Source of the DNA: Bacteroidota bacterium | Lineage (GTDB): Bacteria; Bacteroidota; Bacteroidia; Flavobacteriales; Weeksellaceae | Assembly (NCBI GenBank): GCA_023458535.1 | Contig: JAEWYW010000040.1 | Coordinates: 1-64,000 of the forward strand | Length of the DNA: 64,000 nt | Reading direction: 5' to 3' | Part shown: in pieces, positions 1-7,663 of the stretch | Numbering within the stretch: position 1 is the first letter of the stretch | Layout of the letters: each line of letters opens with the position of its first letter | Program-made: the position numbers and the translations under genes | The notes under the pieces: generated by a model | The model's input: only the letters and a program-made list of their open reading frames with translations | Database searches by the model: none | Told to the model about the DNA's origin: nothing

Positions 1-1
1 A

Positions 2-142
2 ATTGATTTTGATAAAAGTAATGCACAAAAAAAACCTTGTCCAGACTATTATCTTTCTTATCCAGAGAAAAAACCAAGGTACATTTTAACATTCGAAAGA
101 TGTGAAAAAACCACCACTATAAAAGAACTCCAAAAACTCTAA
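2..142 (+). CDS. C-terminal fragment of an unidentified protein
   Basis: An open frame enters from the left edge and ends at a TAA at 140-142, giving 46 residues ending in KTTTIKELQKL. The piece is rich in Lys and Pro, with the string KKPCPDYYLSYPEKKP. I do not recognise a family and the N-terminal part lies outside the window. It is on the same strand as tyrA, but a separate promoter (186-216) lies between them, so the two need not be one operon. Confidence 0.4.
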   Translation: MDFDKSNAQKKPCPDYYLSYPEKKPRYILTFERCEKTTTIKELQKL

Positions 143-185
143 CGAATAATTTACATCAAATTTTATTATTTTAAGAAAAAAAGTT

Positions 186-216
186 TTGGTAGAAATAAAA
201 CATTTAACTACATTCG
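186..216 (+). promoter_or_regulatory. tyrA leader promoter (TTG-N20-TACATTCG)
   Basis: TTG at 186-188 is followed after 20 bases by TACATTCG at 209-216, one mismatch from the Bacteroidetes -7 element TAnnTTTG. Transcription would start near 223, just at the leader ORF at 224. No room for a promoter exists between the terminator at 299-325 and the tyrA start at 344, so tyrA needs an upstream promoter such as this one. Confidence 0.5.
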
Positions 217-223
217 CAGAACA

Positions 224-271
224 ATGCAAAACAATAAAAAATATTATCATAGAAATTTTAACCTCATATAG
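224..271 (+). CDS. putative tyrA leader peptide with tandem Tyr codons
   Basis: A 15-codon ORF encodes MQNNKKYYHRNFNLI and stops at TAG 269-271. It contains two adjacent TAT codons (242-247) and one TTT, the end products of the pathway that tyrA serves. Its stop codon overlaps the 5' end of the segment that would form the antiterminator (269-281). This is the arrangement expected of a ribosome-mediated attenuator. There is no independent evidence of translation. Confidence 0.55.
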   Translation: MQNNKKYYHRNFNLI

Positions 272-325
272 GATAAGGGTTCTATTGTTATGTCTATCAA
301 CCTCGTCCTAGACGGGGTTTTTTAT
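260..325 (+). promoter_or_regulatory. tyrA transcription attenuator (terminator/antiterminator pair)
   Basis: The terminator is AACCTCGTC (299-307), loop CTA, GACGGGGTT (311-319), then a T-rich run. The competing antiterminator pairs TAGGAT (269-274) with GTCCTA (305-310) and GGGTT (277-281) with AACCT (299-303), thus consuming the terminator's left arm. A third pairing, AACCT (260-264) with GGGTT (277-281), could release it. A ribosome stalled at the Tyr codons (242-247) leaves 269-281 free. One that reaches the stop codon at 269-271 covers it and lets the terminator form. Confidence 0.6.
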
Positions 326-343
326 TTTTAATCATCAATTATA

Positions 344-1198
344 ATGAATATATCAGTTATTGGCGTCGGACTCATAGGTGGTTCCATCGCCCTCAAATTA
401 AAAGAAAAAAAATTAGCCACCGCAGTAAAAGGTATTGATTCCTCAATAAACCATCTCAATGCAGCGCTCTCCAATGGTATTATTGATGAAATAACAACTT
501 TTGAGCAGGGAATTAAAAATGCTGATCTTATTATTCTTTCAGTTCCTGTAGATGCGACTTCCACAATTATTACTCAAGTTTTAGATTTGATGAATGAAAC
601 ACAAACCTTAATGGATGTAGGTTCTACAAAATCTCAAATCGCCGAAGCTGTAAAAAATCACCCAAAAAGAAATCGCTATGTGGCATTCCACCCAATGTGG
701 GGAACTGAAAATTCAGGACCTAATGCTGCCACCGCAACGAGTTTCACCGGAAAAGCTGGTGTAATATGTGACCAAGAGTTTTCAGCTGACGATGCGCTGC
801 AAAAAGTTACCCACATTGCAGAAGCATTGGATATGCATATTATATTTATGACCTCAAAAGATCACGATATTCACACAGCCTACATCTCACATATTTCGCA
901 CATTACATCTTATGCTTTAGCCAACACTGTTTTGGAAAAGGAAAAAGAGGAAGAAACCATTTTCCAGTTGGCAAGTTCAGGATTTTCAAGTACGGTACGA
1001 TTGGCGAAATCTCACCCTGAAATGTGGGTGCCCATCTTTAAACATAATAAAGAAAACGTGTTGGACGTACTTAATGAGCACATCTCTCAACTCAGAAAAT
1101 TTAAATCTGCACTGGAAAAAGATAATTTTGAATTTTTGGAAGAATTAATTGTAAACGCCAATAAAATCCGTGGAATTTTGGACGAGAAAAATCACTGA
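344..1198 (+). CDS. tyrA: prephenate dehydrogenase
   Basis: This 284-residue enzyme oxidatively decarboxylates prephenate to 4-hydroxyphenylpyruvate, the NAD-dependent committed step to tyrosine. The N-terminal Rossmann loop GVGLIGGS lies at residues 7-14, with the ribose-binding acid D32 in GID. DVGSTKS (91-97) and the catalytic-type HPMWGTENSG (H116) follow, then the helical dimer domain with HISHITSYAL. There is no chorismate mutase or ACT domain, so it is a short monofunctional form and end-product control probably falls to the attenuator upstream. The ATG at 344 sits 18 bases after the terminator T-run, so it can only be expressed by read-through from an upstream promoter. Confidence 0.93.
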   Translation: MNISVIGVGLIGGSIALKLKEKKLATAVKGIDSSINHLNAALSNGIIDEITTFEQGIKNADLIILSVPVDATSTIITQVLDLMNETQTLMDVGSTKSQIAEAVKNHPKRNRYVAFHPMWGTENSGPNAATATSFTGKAGVICDQEFSADDALQKVTHIAEALDMHIIFMTSKDHDIHTAYISHISHITSYALANTVLEKEKEEETIFQLASSGFSSTVRLAKSHPEMWVPIFKHNKENVLDVLNEHISQLRKFKSALEKDNFEFLEELIVNANKIRGILDEKNH

Positions 1199-1238
1199 AA
1201 AAGTTTTGTTTACAATACTACTTTCTGCAAAGACAGAA

Positions 1239-1272
1239 AAAAATCTCTAAATTTCGTTTTAGAGATTTTTGT
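1239..1272. terminator. bidirectional terminator between tyrA and galE
   Basis: The hairpin AAAATCTCTAAA / TTTTAGAGATTTTT has A-runs and T-runs on both sides. It separates the convergent tyrA (+) and galE (-) genes. Confidence 0.75.
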
Positions 1273-1310
1273 ATGGATTTAGAGTTAATTTTATTCAGTA
1301 AGAATACTTA

Positions 1311-2327
1311 TTAATTTCTAGATTCTAAATATTTTTGCCATTGCCATGTGGTTCTCAAGGCATCTTCTAAACTTGTTTCAGATTTCCATTGGAGTTCTCT
1401 TTCAGCCTTATCTGCATTGGCATAAGCTACCGTAATATCCCCTGCCCTCCTTTCACATATTTGATAAGGAACTTCTACATCATTAGCACTCTCAAAAGCT
1501 TTTACCACTTCCAAAACAGATGAACCCTGCCCTGTTCCTAAATTATAAATATCTATTAAGGTGTCTGCGTCGCTTTGTATTAATTTTTGCAATGCTGCCA
1601 CATGTGCTTTAGCTAAATCTACCACGTAAATGTAATCTCTAATAGCCGTTCCGTCTGGTGTTGGATAATCATCACCCCAAATATTTAATTTCTCTCGGAT
1701 TTTAGCCGCCGTCTGGGTTACGTAAGGAACCAAATTATTAGGAATACCTATCGGAAGTTCACCAAGCAAGGCACTTGGATGCGCTCCGATTGGGTTAAAA
1801 TAGCGCAGCAGAGTAACCTTTTTATGATAAGCTCTTGCAAAATCGCTCAAAATCTCTTCACCCATCTGCTTGGTCTTTCCATAGCATGATTCTGGCAGTT
1901 TTAGAGGTGTTTGCTCGTCTATCGGCATCTCATCGGCCTGTCCATAAACGGTACAAGACGAACTGAATATAAAATTAGAGATGTTTCTCGACTTAAATTC
2001 CTGTAAAATATTTATTAGGGAGAACAAATTATTTTCGTAATAATCAATGGGTTTTTCTTGACTTTCGCCCACCGCTTTGTAGGCAGCAAAATTAATACAA
2101 CCTTCTATGTTATGAGCTTCAAAAACCTGTTGAAGCAATTCTTTTCTTTTTAAATCAAAAGGGTAAAAAGTAGGTTTTTTACCTGTAATTTCTTCGATAT
2201 TATTGAGGATAAATCGCTCCGAATTGGATAAATCATCCACAATTACAACATCAAAATTATTGTTGAGAAGCTCTACAACCGTGTGTGAACCAATATATCC
2301 TAAACCTCCTGTTACGAGTATTGCCAT
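1311..2327 (-). CDS. galE: UDP-glucose 4-epimerase
   Basis: A 338-residue extended short-chain dehydrogenase that interconverts UDP-glucose and UDP-galactose using tightly bound NAD. The NAD-binding GGLGYIGSHT is at residues 7-16. The active-site SSSCTVYG and YGKTK (Tyr about residue 146, Lys four later) are both present, and YFNPIGAHPS and the substrate-binding C-terminal half are typical of bacterial GalE. Length matches the family (about 338). It starts 8 bases downstream of the aminotransferase gene, so the two are one transcription unit, probably for surface glycan nucleotide-sugar supply. Confidence 0.93.
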   Translation of the reverse strand: MAILVTGGLGYIGSHTVVELLNNNFDVVIVDDLSNSERFILNNIEEITGKKPTFYPFDLKRKELLQQVFEAHNIEGCINFAAYKAVGESQEKPIDYYENNLFSLINILQEFKSRNISNFIFSSSCTVYGQADEMPIDEQTPLKLPESCYGKTKQMGEEILSDFARAYHKKVTLLRYFNPIGAHPSALLGELPIGIPNNLVPYVTQTAAKIREKLNIWGDDYPTPDGTAIRDYIYVVDLAKAHVAALQKLIQSDADTLIDIYNLGTGQGSSVLEVVKAFESANDVEVPYQICERRAGDITVAYANADKAERELQWKSETSLEDALRTTWQWQKYLESRN

Positions 2328-2335
2328 CTGAAAAA

Positions 2336-3463
2336 TTATTTATTCATAAACTCTGATACAGCATCAGTAATATACTTCAACTGCTCCTCATCCAATTCTG
2401 TGTGCATTGGAAGCGAGATCACTTCTTCTAAGAGTTTGTCGGTATTTACAAAATCGGAATCGTTGCTATCCTGAAAATATGCTTTCTGTTTTCTCAACGC
2501 TACTGGATAATAAATCATTGCTGGAATTTCCTTTTCAGCTAAGAAATCTCTTAATTCATTTCTTTTACCGTTCAGAATTCTCAGTGTATACTGATGAAAA
2601 ACGTGTGTTGAATCTTTGGCTCTTTCGGGAGTTAAAATATCGGTATGTCCCGCAAAAGCTTCATCATAATAATCTGCCGCTTTATTTCGTGCTTCGTTGT
2701 ATGAATTGAGGTTAGGCAATTTTTTTCTTAACACTGCCGCCTGAATACTGTCTAGCCTCGAGTTCACGCCTACTTCATCATGATAATATCTTTCGTACAT
2801 ACCGTGGTTTACAATACCCCTCATCTTATGTGCCAATTCATCATCATTGGTGAAGATCGCGCCTCCATCACCGTAGCATCCAAGGTTTTTTGAAGGAAAA
2901 AAAGAGGTGGTACCAATAGTCCCCATTGTTCCAGATTTTTTTACCTCACCGTTAGCGAAGGTATAATCTGCTCCTATAGCTTGCGCATCGTCTTCAATAA
3001 CGTATAAATGATGCTCTTTTGCTATTTTAAGAATTTCTTCCATATTGGCGCATTGTCCAAAAAGATGAACGGGAATTATAGCCTTCGTTTTAGGGGTTAT
3101 GGCTTTTTTAATCTGCTCTGTGGAAATGGTAAAAGTATCATAATCTACATCTACCAAAACAGCTTTTAATTTCAGTAAGTGGATAACTTCTACAGTGGCT
3201 GCAAAAGTAAAATCTGAAGTGATTACTTCGTCGCCCTCCTTTAAATCAAGTGCCATTAATGCTATTTGCAAAGCATCTGTACCGTTGGCGCAAGGAATAA
3301 CGTGTTTTACGTCTAAATATTCTTCTAATTCTTTTTGAAACAGCTTTACTTCGGGACCATTAATGAAAGCTGCGGAATCCATCACATTGAGAACTGCATT
3401 GTCAACATCACTTTTTATTTTGTAGTATTGACTTTGAAGGTCAACCATCTGAATTTTTTTCAT
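2336..3463 (-). CDS. DegT/DnrJ/EryC1/StrS family sugar aminotransferase
   Basis: A 375-residue PLP-dependent aminotransferase of the fold type I sugar group, which transfers an amino group from glutamate to a nucleotide-linked keto sugar. The PLP region shows EDDAQAIGADY and the Schiff-base lysine in FFPSKNLGCYGDGGA (about K192). GVNSRLDSIQAAVL and the C-terminal HVFHQYTLRI are family signatures. It precedes galE by 8 bases, which suggests a role in amino-sugar synthesis for lipopolysaccharide or capsule. The exact substrate (WbpE-, FdtB- or PseC-like) cannot be told from the sequence. Confidence 0.88.
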   Translation of the reverse strand: MKKIQMVDLQSQYYKIKSDVDNAVLNVMDSAAFINGPEVKLFQKELEEYLDVKHVIPCANGTDALQIALMALDLKEGDEVITSDFTFAATVEVIHLLKLKAVLVDVDYDTFTISTEQIKKAITPKTKAIIPVHLFGQCANMEEILKIAKEHHLYVIEDDAQAIGADYTFANGEVKKSGTMGTIGTTSFFPSKNLGCYGDGGAIFTNDDELAHKMRGIVNHGMYERYYHDEVGVNSRLDSIQAAVLRKKLPNLNSYNEARNKAADYYDEAFAGHTDILTPERAKDSTHVFHQYTLRILNGKRNELRDFLAEKEIPAMIYYPVALRKQKAYFQDSNDSDFVNTDKLLEEVISLPMHTELDEEQLKYITDAVSEFMNK

Positions 3464-3548
3464 AAAACATTATTTCTGTAAAAATACAAAATTTAACCAC
3501 CTTTAAAAAATATATAGGGTTTAGTTTATATCTTTATAAAAAAATAAT

Positions 3549-5159
3549 ATGATAAGAAGTCTACTCCTCTGTTTCTTAGCAACATCCATTCTTATACAGG
3601 CACAGACATCATTGGTTTTTGTCTATTTTACAGGTAAACCCAACAAAGCCGCTTTTTACGCCAATCCCTTAACCGAACTTTCACAAAAATCACTCGATAG
3701 AAGAACAAACCTGGGAATTGCGCTCAACGATCAAGACGCTCCTATTGAGCCTAGTTATATACAGAACATCGTGAATTTAGGCTTTACGGTAACAGACTAC
3801 TCCAAGTGGTTAAATGGTGTAGCAGTAAAAGCCACGCCTGCACAAATTGCGACATTACAGACTCAACCATATGTACAATCCGTAGAAAGTTTTGCTAGGA
3901 ATAGTGGAAACAATATTCCTAAACAACCTATTTTAAAGGATCATTGGTTTGAAAACTCCACGCAAAAAAATGTGCAGACCGTTTTTAATTATGGGAATTC
4001 TCAACAACAGATTGATCAAGTTAATTTAAGACCTCTACATCTTGCCAATTACACCGGAACTGGTGTGAGTATAGCAGTTATAGATACTGGTTTTCCTACT
4101 GTTGACACCGGCTCTGCCTACGCATACATCAGAAATAATAATAGAATAAAAGGAGGTTTTAATTTTATTTCGAAAAATAATGATATCTATAATCTTAATC
4201 TTAATAATCACGGTAGTGCTGTGTTGGGAGATATTGGAGGTTATATTGACAACGTTTTTGTGGGCTCTGCACCAGATGCAGATTTCTATTTGTACTGCTC
4301 CGAAGTTTTTGGTCAGGAGATACCTGAAGAAGAAATCTATTGGATAGAAGCTGCAGAAGAAGCAGATAGAAAAGGCGTTGATATTATTACAACATCATTA
4401 GGTTATAACGTTTTTGATGATCCGCAATACAATTATTCCTATGCAGATATGAACGGTAATACTTCGTTTATTGCTAGGGGAGCAGGAATAGCGGTTGATA
4501 AAGGTATTTTTGTACTCGCAGCTGCGGGTAACTCTGGAAACGCTCCTTGGCATTATATCTTAACACCTGCAGACAATGCGAAGGTTTTTACTATTGGTGG
4601 TGTTGATAGCGCAGGTACTTCCTCAATATTTTCCTCATACGGGCCAAATGCTGCTGGACACATTAAACCTGACGCATCAGCTTTGGCAACCAATACCTTA
4701 ACTGTTTACAACAATACAACCACTACAGGTAATGGCACTTCTCTCGCAACACCCATCGCGGCAGGTGGTGTAGCTTGCTTAATACAGGCTTTTCCCAATA
4801 TGAACCGCAACATCATGCGTGACCGTTTGAGACAAACGGCTTCCCTTTATCCTAACCATACCGATCAGATGGGGTACGGCATACTAAATTTTGGAAACTT
4901 TTTTCAAAATACTTTGGCAATTTCTGAAAACATTCTTAAAAAAAATATTTCGGTATATCCTAATCCCACCATAGATTTCATTAATATTAATACGGATAAA
5001 AACGTGTTTGACGTTGAATTGTATGATAATTTAGGCCGGCTTATTCAGCATTATAAAAATACAAAGAGAATTTCTGTAGAACATCTTTCAAGTGGAATTT
5101 ATTATCTCAAAATTGTTGTTGAAAAACAGGCTTTCTATGAAAAAATAATCAAAAAATGA
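3549..5159 (+). CDS. secreted subtilisin-like S8 peptidase with type IX sorting domain
   Basis: A 536-residue exported serine protease. A signal peptide (residues 1-19, ending IQAQ) and a propeptide-like region precede the S8 catalytic domain. The triad is visible as AVIDTG (D179), NHGSAVLGD (H221) and NGTSLATPIAAGG (S398), with the oxyanion region AAAGNSG between. Residues about 465-536 form a type A T9SS sorting domain: VYPNP, then LYDNLGRLI, and a LSSGIYYLKI-type repeat ending KIIKK. The protein should cross the outer membrane through the type IX system and be anchored or released at the surface. It lies divergent from the aminotransferase gene. Confidence 0.93.
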   Translation: MIRSLLLCFLATSILIQAQTSLVFVYFTGKPNKAAFYANPLTELSQKSLDRRTNLGIALNDQDAPIEPSYIQNIVNLGFTVTDYSKWLNGVAVKATPAQIATLQTQPYVQSVESFARNSGNNIPKQPILKDHWFENSTQKNVQTVFNYGNSQQQIDQVNLRPLHLANYTGTGVSIAVIDTGFPTVDTGSAYAYIRNNNRIKGGFNFISKNNDIYNLNLNNHGSAVLGDIGGYIDNVFVGSAPDADFYLYCSEVFGQEIPEEEIYWIEAAEEADRKGVDIITTSLGYNVFDDPQYNYSYADMNGNTSFIARGAGIAVDKGIFVLAAAGNSGNAPWHYILTPADNAKVFTIGGVDSAGTSSIFSSYGPNAAGHIKPDASALATNTLTVYNNTTTTGNGTSLATPIAAGGVACLIQAFPNMNRNIMRDRLRQTASLYPNHTDQMGYGILNFGNFFQNTLAISENILKKNISVYPNPTIDFININTDKNVFDVELYDNLGRLIQHYKNTKRISVEHLSSGIYYLKIVVEKQAFYEKIIKK

Positions 5160-5177
5160 CAAATTTGAAAAAAGACA

Positions 5178-5789
5178 ATGAAAAAAATTATCAGACTAAT
5201 ACAATGCGTTGTAATATTTCACATCATCACATCAACCGATTGCCACGGCTTTCCACAACAGGAATATAACGAAAATACCATTGCCGTAAAAATAAATAAC
5301 ACCATTCCATATCACGTTAACGATACCATTTGGGTAGATGCATGGGTTTCGAGAAAGGTTTACAATTTGGAAGCACAAGATTCTGTTTTAATCAACTCCC
5401 AAAAACCATTGATACTAGGGCTCTATAAACTAGCATCTGGTAACACCTCTTTTAATGTAAAATATGCAGATAATATTACCAAAATTACTTCCGCAAATAC
5501 TTTCAATTCAATGGGAAATAGCTGCACCATCAATCCGTTCTCATTCAATGGGATTATTTCGCCTGATAAACGTATGGAAAGGTTTAAGGTAGGTATAATA
5601 CCAAAAGAGCCAGGTGATTATCTTATTTCTTTTAACGACAATGTAATGATGAAAGACGTCAACACTCAACATCAAATTCTGCAAAACTATCCTGTTAGTG
5701 GCGACAAGCAATTGGTATGGGAGCCTTGTAATGGTTCCAGTATAAGTGGAAATGTGGCGTATTATGATGTTTTTGTAAAAGTTCAATAG
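5178..5789 (+). CDS. secreted protein of unknown function
   Basis: A 203-residue protein with a basic start (MKKIIRLIQ) and a hydrophobic stretch ending near residue 25, consistent with a signal peptide. The rest is rich in Asn, Thr and Ile and predicted beta-strand. There are only two well-separated Cys residues in the mature part, in SCTINPF and EPCNGSS, which may form a disulfide. It starts 18 bases after the protease gene and is probably cotranscribed with it, so it could be a partner, inhibitor or substrate. I do not recognise a family. Confidence 0.7.
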   Translation: MKKIIRLIQCVVIFHIITSTDCHGFPQQEYNENTIAVKINNTIPYHVNDTIWVDAWVSRKVYNLEAQDSVLINSQKPLILGLYKLASGNTSFNVKYADNITKITSANTFNSMGNSCTINPFSFNGIISPDKRMERFKVGIIPKEPGDYLISFNDNVMMKDVNTQHQILQNYPVSGDKQLVWEPCNGSSISGNVAYYDVFVKVQ

Positions 5790-5871
5790 GTAATTTATCA
5801 CCCCAATTTTAGCACTACCTTAACAGCAAAACTGATTTTGTATGCTTAACTTTGAAGTAAAATTTTAAGTA

Positions 5872-7035
5872 ATGCTCAATTTTGAATTTAAAAATCCAAC
5901 CAAAATATTATTTGGAGAAGGTGAAATCGCGAAAATTAAAAATGAAATACCCAAAGAGTCAAAAATCCTGATGATCTACGGAGGCGGAAGCATCAAAAAT
6001 AATGGTGTTTACGATCAGGTAAAATCTGCTTTAAAAGATTTTTCTGTCCTAGAATTTGGTGGAATACCTGCCAATCCAGAGTATGATGTTTTGATGGATG
6101 CCCTTAGAATTATAAGAGAAGAAAACATCACTTACCTCCTAGCTGTGGGTGGTGGCTCTGTGATTGATGGAACGAAATTTTTGTCTGCTGCATCCAACTA
6201 TGATGGTGAACCTTGGGATATTTTAAAGAAAGGAGTTCGTACCATGGAAAATGAAGGTTTGCCATTTGGATCTGTTCTTACTTTGCCCGCAACGGGCTCT
6301 GAAATGAATTCAGGTTATGTAATTTCAAGAAGATCAACTAATGAAAAGTTATCTTCGGGTGGTCCTGGATTATTTCCACAGTTTTCGGTGTTAGATCCAA
6401 ACGTTGTAAAATCTATTCCTAAAAACCAAATTGCCAACGGAATTGCAGATGCTTACACCCACGTCTTAGAACAGTACATGACTTCGCCTTCGCCAGCAGA
6501 TTTACAGGAAAGATTTGCCGAAAGTATTTTAATCAGTCTTCAGGAAACGGCTCCCAAAGTTTTAGCTGATGATTTTAATTATACAGCGGCCGCCAACTTT
6601 ATGTGGAGTTGTACCATGGCTCTTAATGGACTAATTGCCAAAGGTGTTATTACGGATTGGGCAGTTCACGCAATGGGACACGAGCTTACTGCCTATTTCG
6701 GAATCGATCACGCAAGAACTCTCGCCATCATTGCGCCATCCCATTACAGATACAATTTCGATACTAAAAAAGAAAAATTGGCGCAGTATGCAGAAAGAGT
6801 TTGGAAAATTACCGAAGGTACAACTGAAGAGAAAGCTGAGCTTGGAATAAAAAAGCTTGAAGAATTTTTTCACAGCATTGGTATTGCTACAAAATTATCC
6901 GAATATACGCCAGGATATAATGGAACAGCAGAAAAAGTAGAGAAAAACTTCACCGACAGAAATTGGCTGGGATTGGGAGAATATAAAAAATTAAGTCCTG
7001 AAGATGCCAAAGCCATAGTTGAAATGAGCTATTGA
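5872..7035 (+). CDS. iron-containing (group III) alcohol dehydrogenase, YqhD/butanol dehydrogenase type
   Basis: A 387-residue NAD(P)H-dependent alcohol/aldehyde oxidoreductase. The nucleotide loop GGGSVIDGTKF starts at residue 93. The metal ligands appear as D193 and H197 (ADAYTHVLEQY), H266 or H270 (VHAMGHELTA) and H280 (IDHARTL), one residue offset from the known E. coli YqhD positions. The C-terminal NWLGLGEY is usual for the family. A -7-like TAACTTTG lies at 5847-5854, without a matching TTG at the normal distance. A hairpin at 7041-7070 follows the stop, so it is probably monocistronic. Likely role: detoxifying short aldehydes or redox balancing. Confidence 0.92.
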   Translation: MLNFEFKNPTKILFGEGEIAKIKNEIPKESKILMIYGGGSIKNNGVYDQVKSALKDFSVLEFGGIPANPEYDVLMDALRIIREENITYLLAVGGGSVIDGTKFLSAASNYDGEPWDILKKGVRTMENEGLPFGSVLTLPATGSEMNSGYVISRRSTNEKLSSGGPGLFPQFSVLDPNVVKSIPKNQIANGIADAYTHVLEQYMTSPSPADLQERFAESILISLQETAPKVLADDFNYTAAANFMWSCTMALNGLIAKGVITDWAVHAMGHELTAYFGIDHARTLAIIAPSHYRYNFDTKKEKLAQYAERVWKITEGTTEEKAELGIKKLEEFFHSIGIATKLSEYTPGYNGTAEKVEKNFTDRNWLGLGEYKKLSPEDAKAIVEMSY

Positions 7036-7040
7036 TAAAT

Positions 7041-7070
7041 AATTCGGTTCGTTTTAGCGAACCGAATTTC
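7041..7070 (+). terminator. terminator after the alcohol dehydrogenase
   Basis: TTCGGTTCG (7043-7051) pairs perfectly with CGAACCGAA (7058-7066) over a 6-base loop, followed by a short interrupted T-run. Confidence 0.65.
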
Positions 7071-7097
7071 CATTTTAATGATAAAAAAGCTTCTCTT

Positions 7098-7129
7098 TTG
7101 GTTTTACTATTAAAAATTATTTATATTTT
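7098..7129 (+). promoter_or_regulatory. promoter of the small lipoprotein gene
   Basis: TTG at 7098-7100 and TATATTTT at 7122-7129 are 21 bases apart, one mismatch from TTG-N19-21-TAnnTTTG. The gene starts 27 bases downstream. Confidence 0.4.
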
Positions 7130-7156
7130 AGCATCTAGTTTAATAAAAAGAATAAA

Positions 7157-7621
7157 ATGAAGAAATTTCTCCTTTTAGCTGGTTTTTCTGCCCTTGTCTT
7201 ATCCTCTTGCAAAGATGATGATATTAAATACTGGGATTTGGAAATCCTTAACGGTACTTGGAAGTTCGATAAAGTAGAAACCATATCAGGTAAAGATGGA
7301 AAGACTTTAATTGTTAGCAATCCTGCGGTTGGATGTGATGCTAAAAACACAATAACTTTCACTTCAGATAACTATAAAGTTAGATTACAGACCTATCAAG
7401 GTACCGGAACAGTTTGTACACCATTCATAGATGAAACTGCAAATTTTTCTTATGATGAAGATTTAAGAATGTTGACATTTAGCGAAGATAATATCGAAGT
7501 AGAAAAATATCAGGTTATTGTTTTATCAAAAGACATGTTGGAACTTAGACCAATGACTCCAGTTGCGGATGCGAACGATGATAATGTTCCAGATTTTGAA
7601 TATCATTATTTCAAAAGATAA
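7157..7621 (+). CDS. lipocalin-like lipoprotein
   Basis: A 154-residue exported protein with a lipoprotein signal: the lipobox is LSSC and C18 would be acylated. The charged KDDD that follows C18 suits retention or surface export rules in Bacteroidetes. The mature part begins LNGTWKFDKVE and runs as short beta strands (ITFTSDNYKVRLQTYQGTG, FSYDEDLRMLTFSE, YQVIVLSKDMLEL), which is the usual look of lipocalin-like Bacteroidetes lipoproteins. The ending DANDDNVPDFEYHYF resembles a short calcium loop. Function unknown. It has its own promoter and terminator. Confidence 0.75.
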   Translation: MKKFLLLAGFSALVLSSCKDDDIKYWDLEILNGTWKFDKVETISGKDGKTLIVSNPAVGCDAKNTITFTSDNYKVRLQTYQGTGTVCTPFIDETANFSYDEDLRMLTFSEDNIEVEKYQVIVLSKDMLELRPMTPVADANDDNVPDFEYHYFKR

Positions 7622-7630
7622 AAAAAACAA

Positions 7631-7659
7631 AAAATCCCGATTTAGTCGGGATTTTTTTT
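7631..7659. terminator. bidirectional terminator
   Basis: AAAATCCCGA / TCGGGATTTT around a 5-base loop, with a T8 run on the plus strand and an A-run on the other side. It serves the lipoprotein gene and the convergent helicase gene. Confidence 0.85.
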
Positions 7660-7663
7660 ATTA

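Noticed and set aside
290..331. Second possible tyrA leader peptide MSINLVLDGVFYF
   Set aside because: The Phe and Tyr codons come from the terminator T-run itself, and the ORF covers the terminator stem. The ORF at 224-271 explains the system better.
5847..5854. Promoter for the iron alcohol dehydrogenase
   Set aside because: The -7 match is exact but no TTG occurs 17-23 bases upstream, so it is mentioned only in the gene entry.
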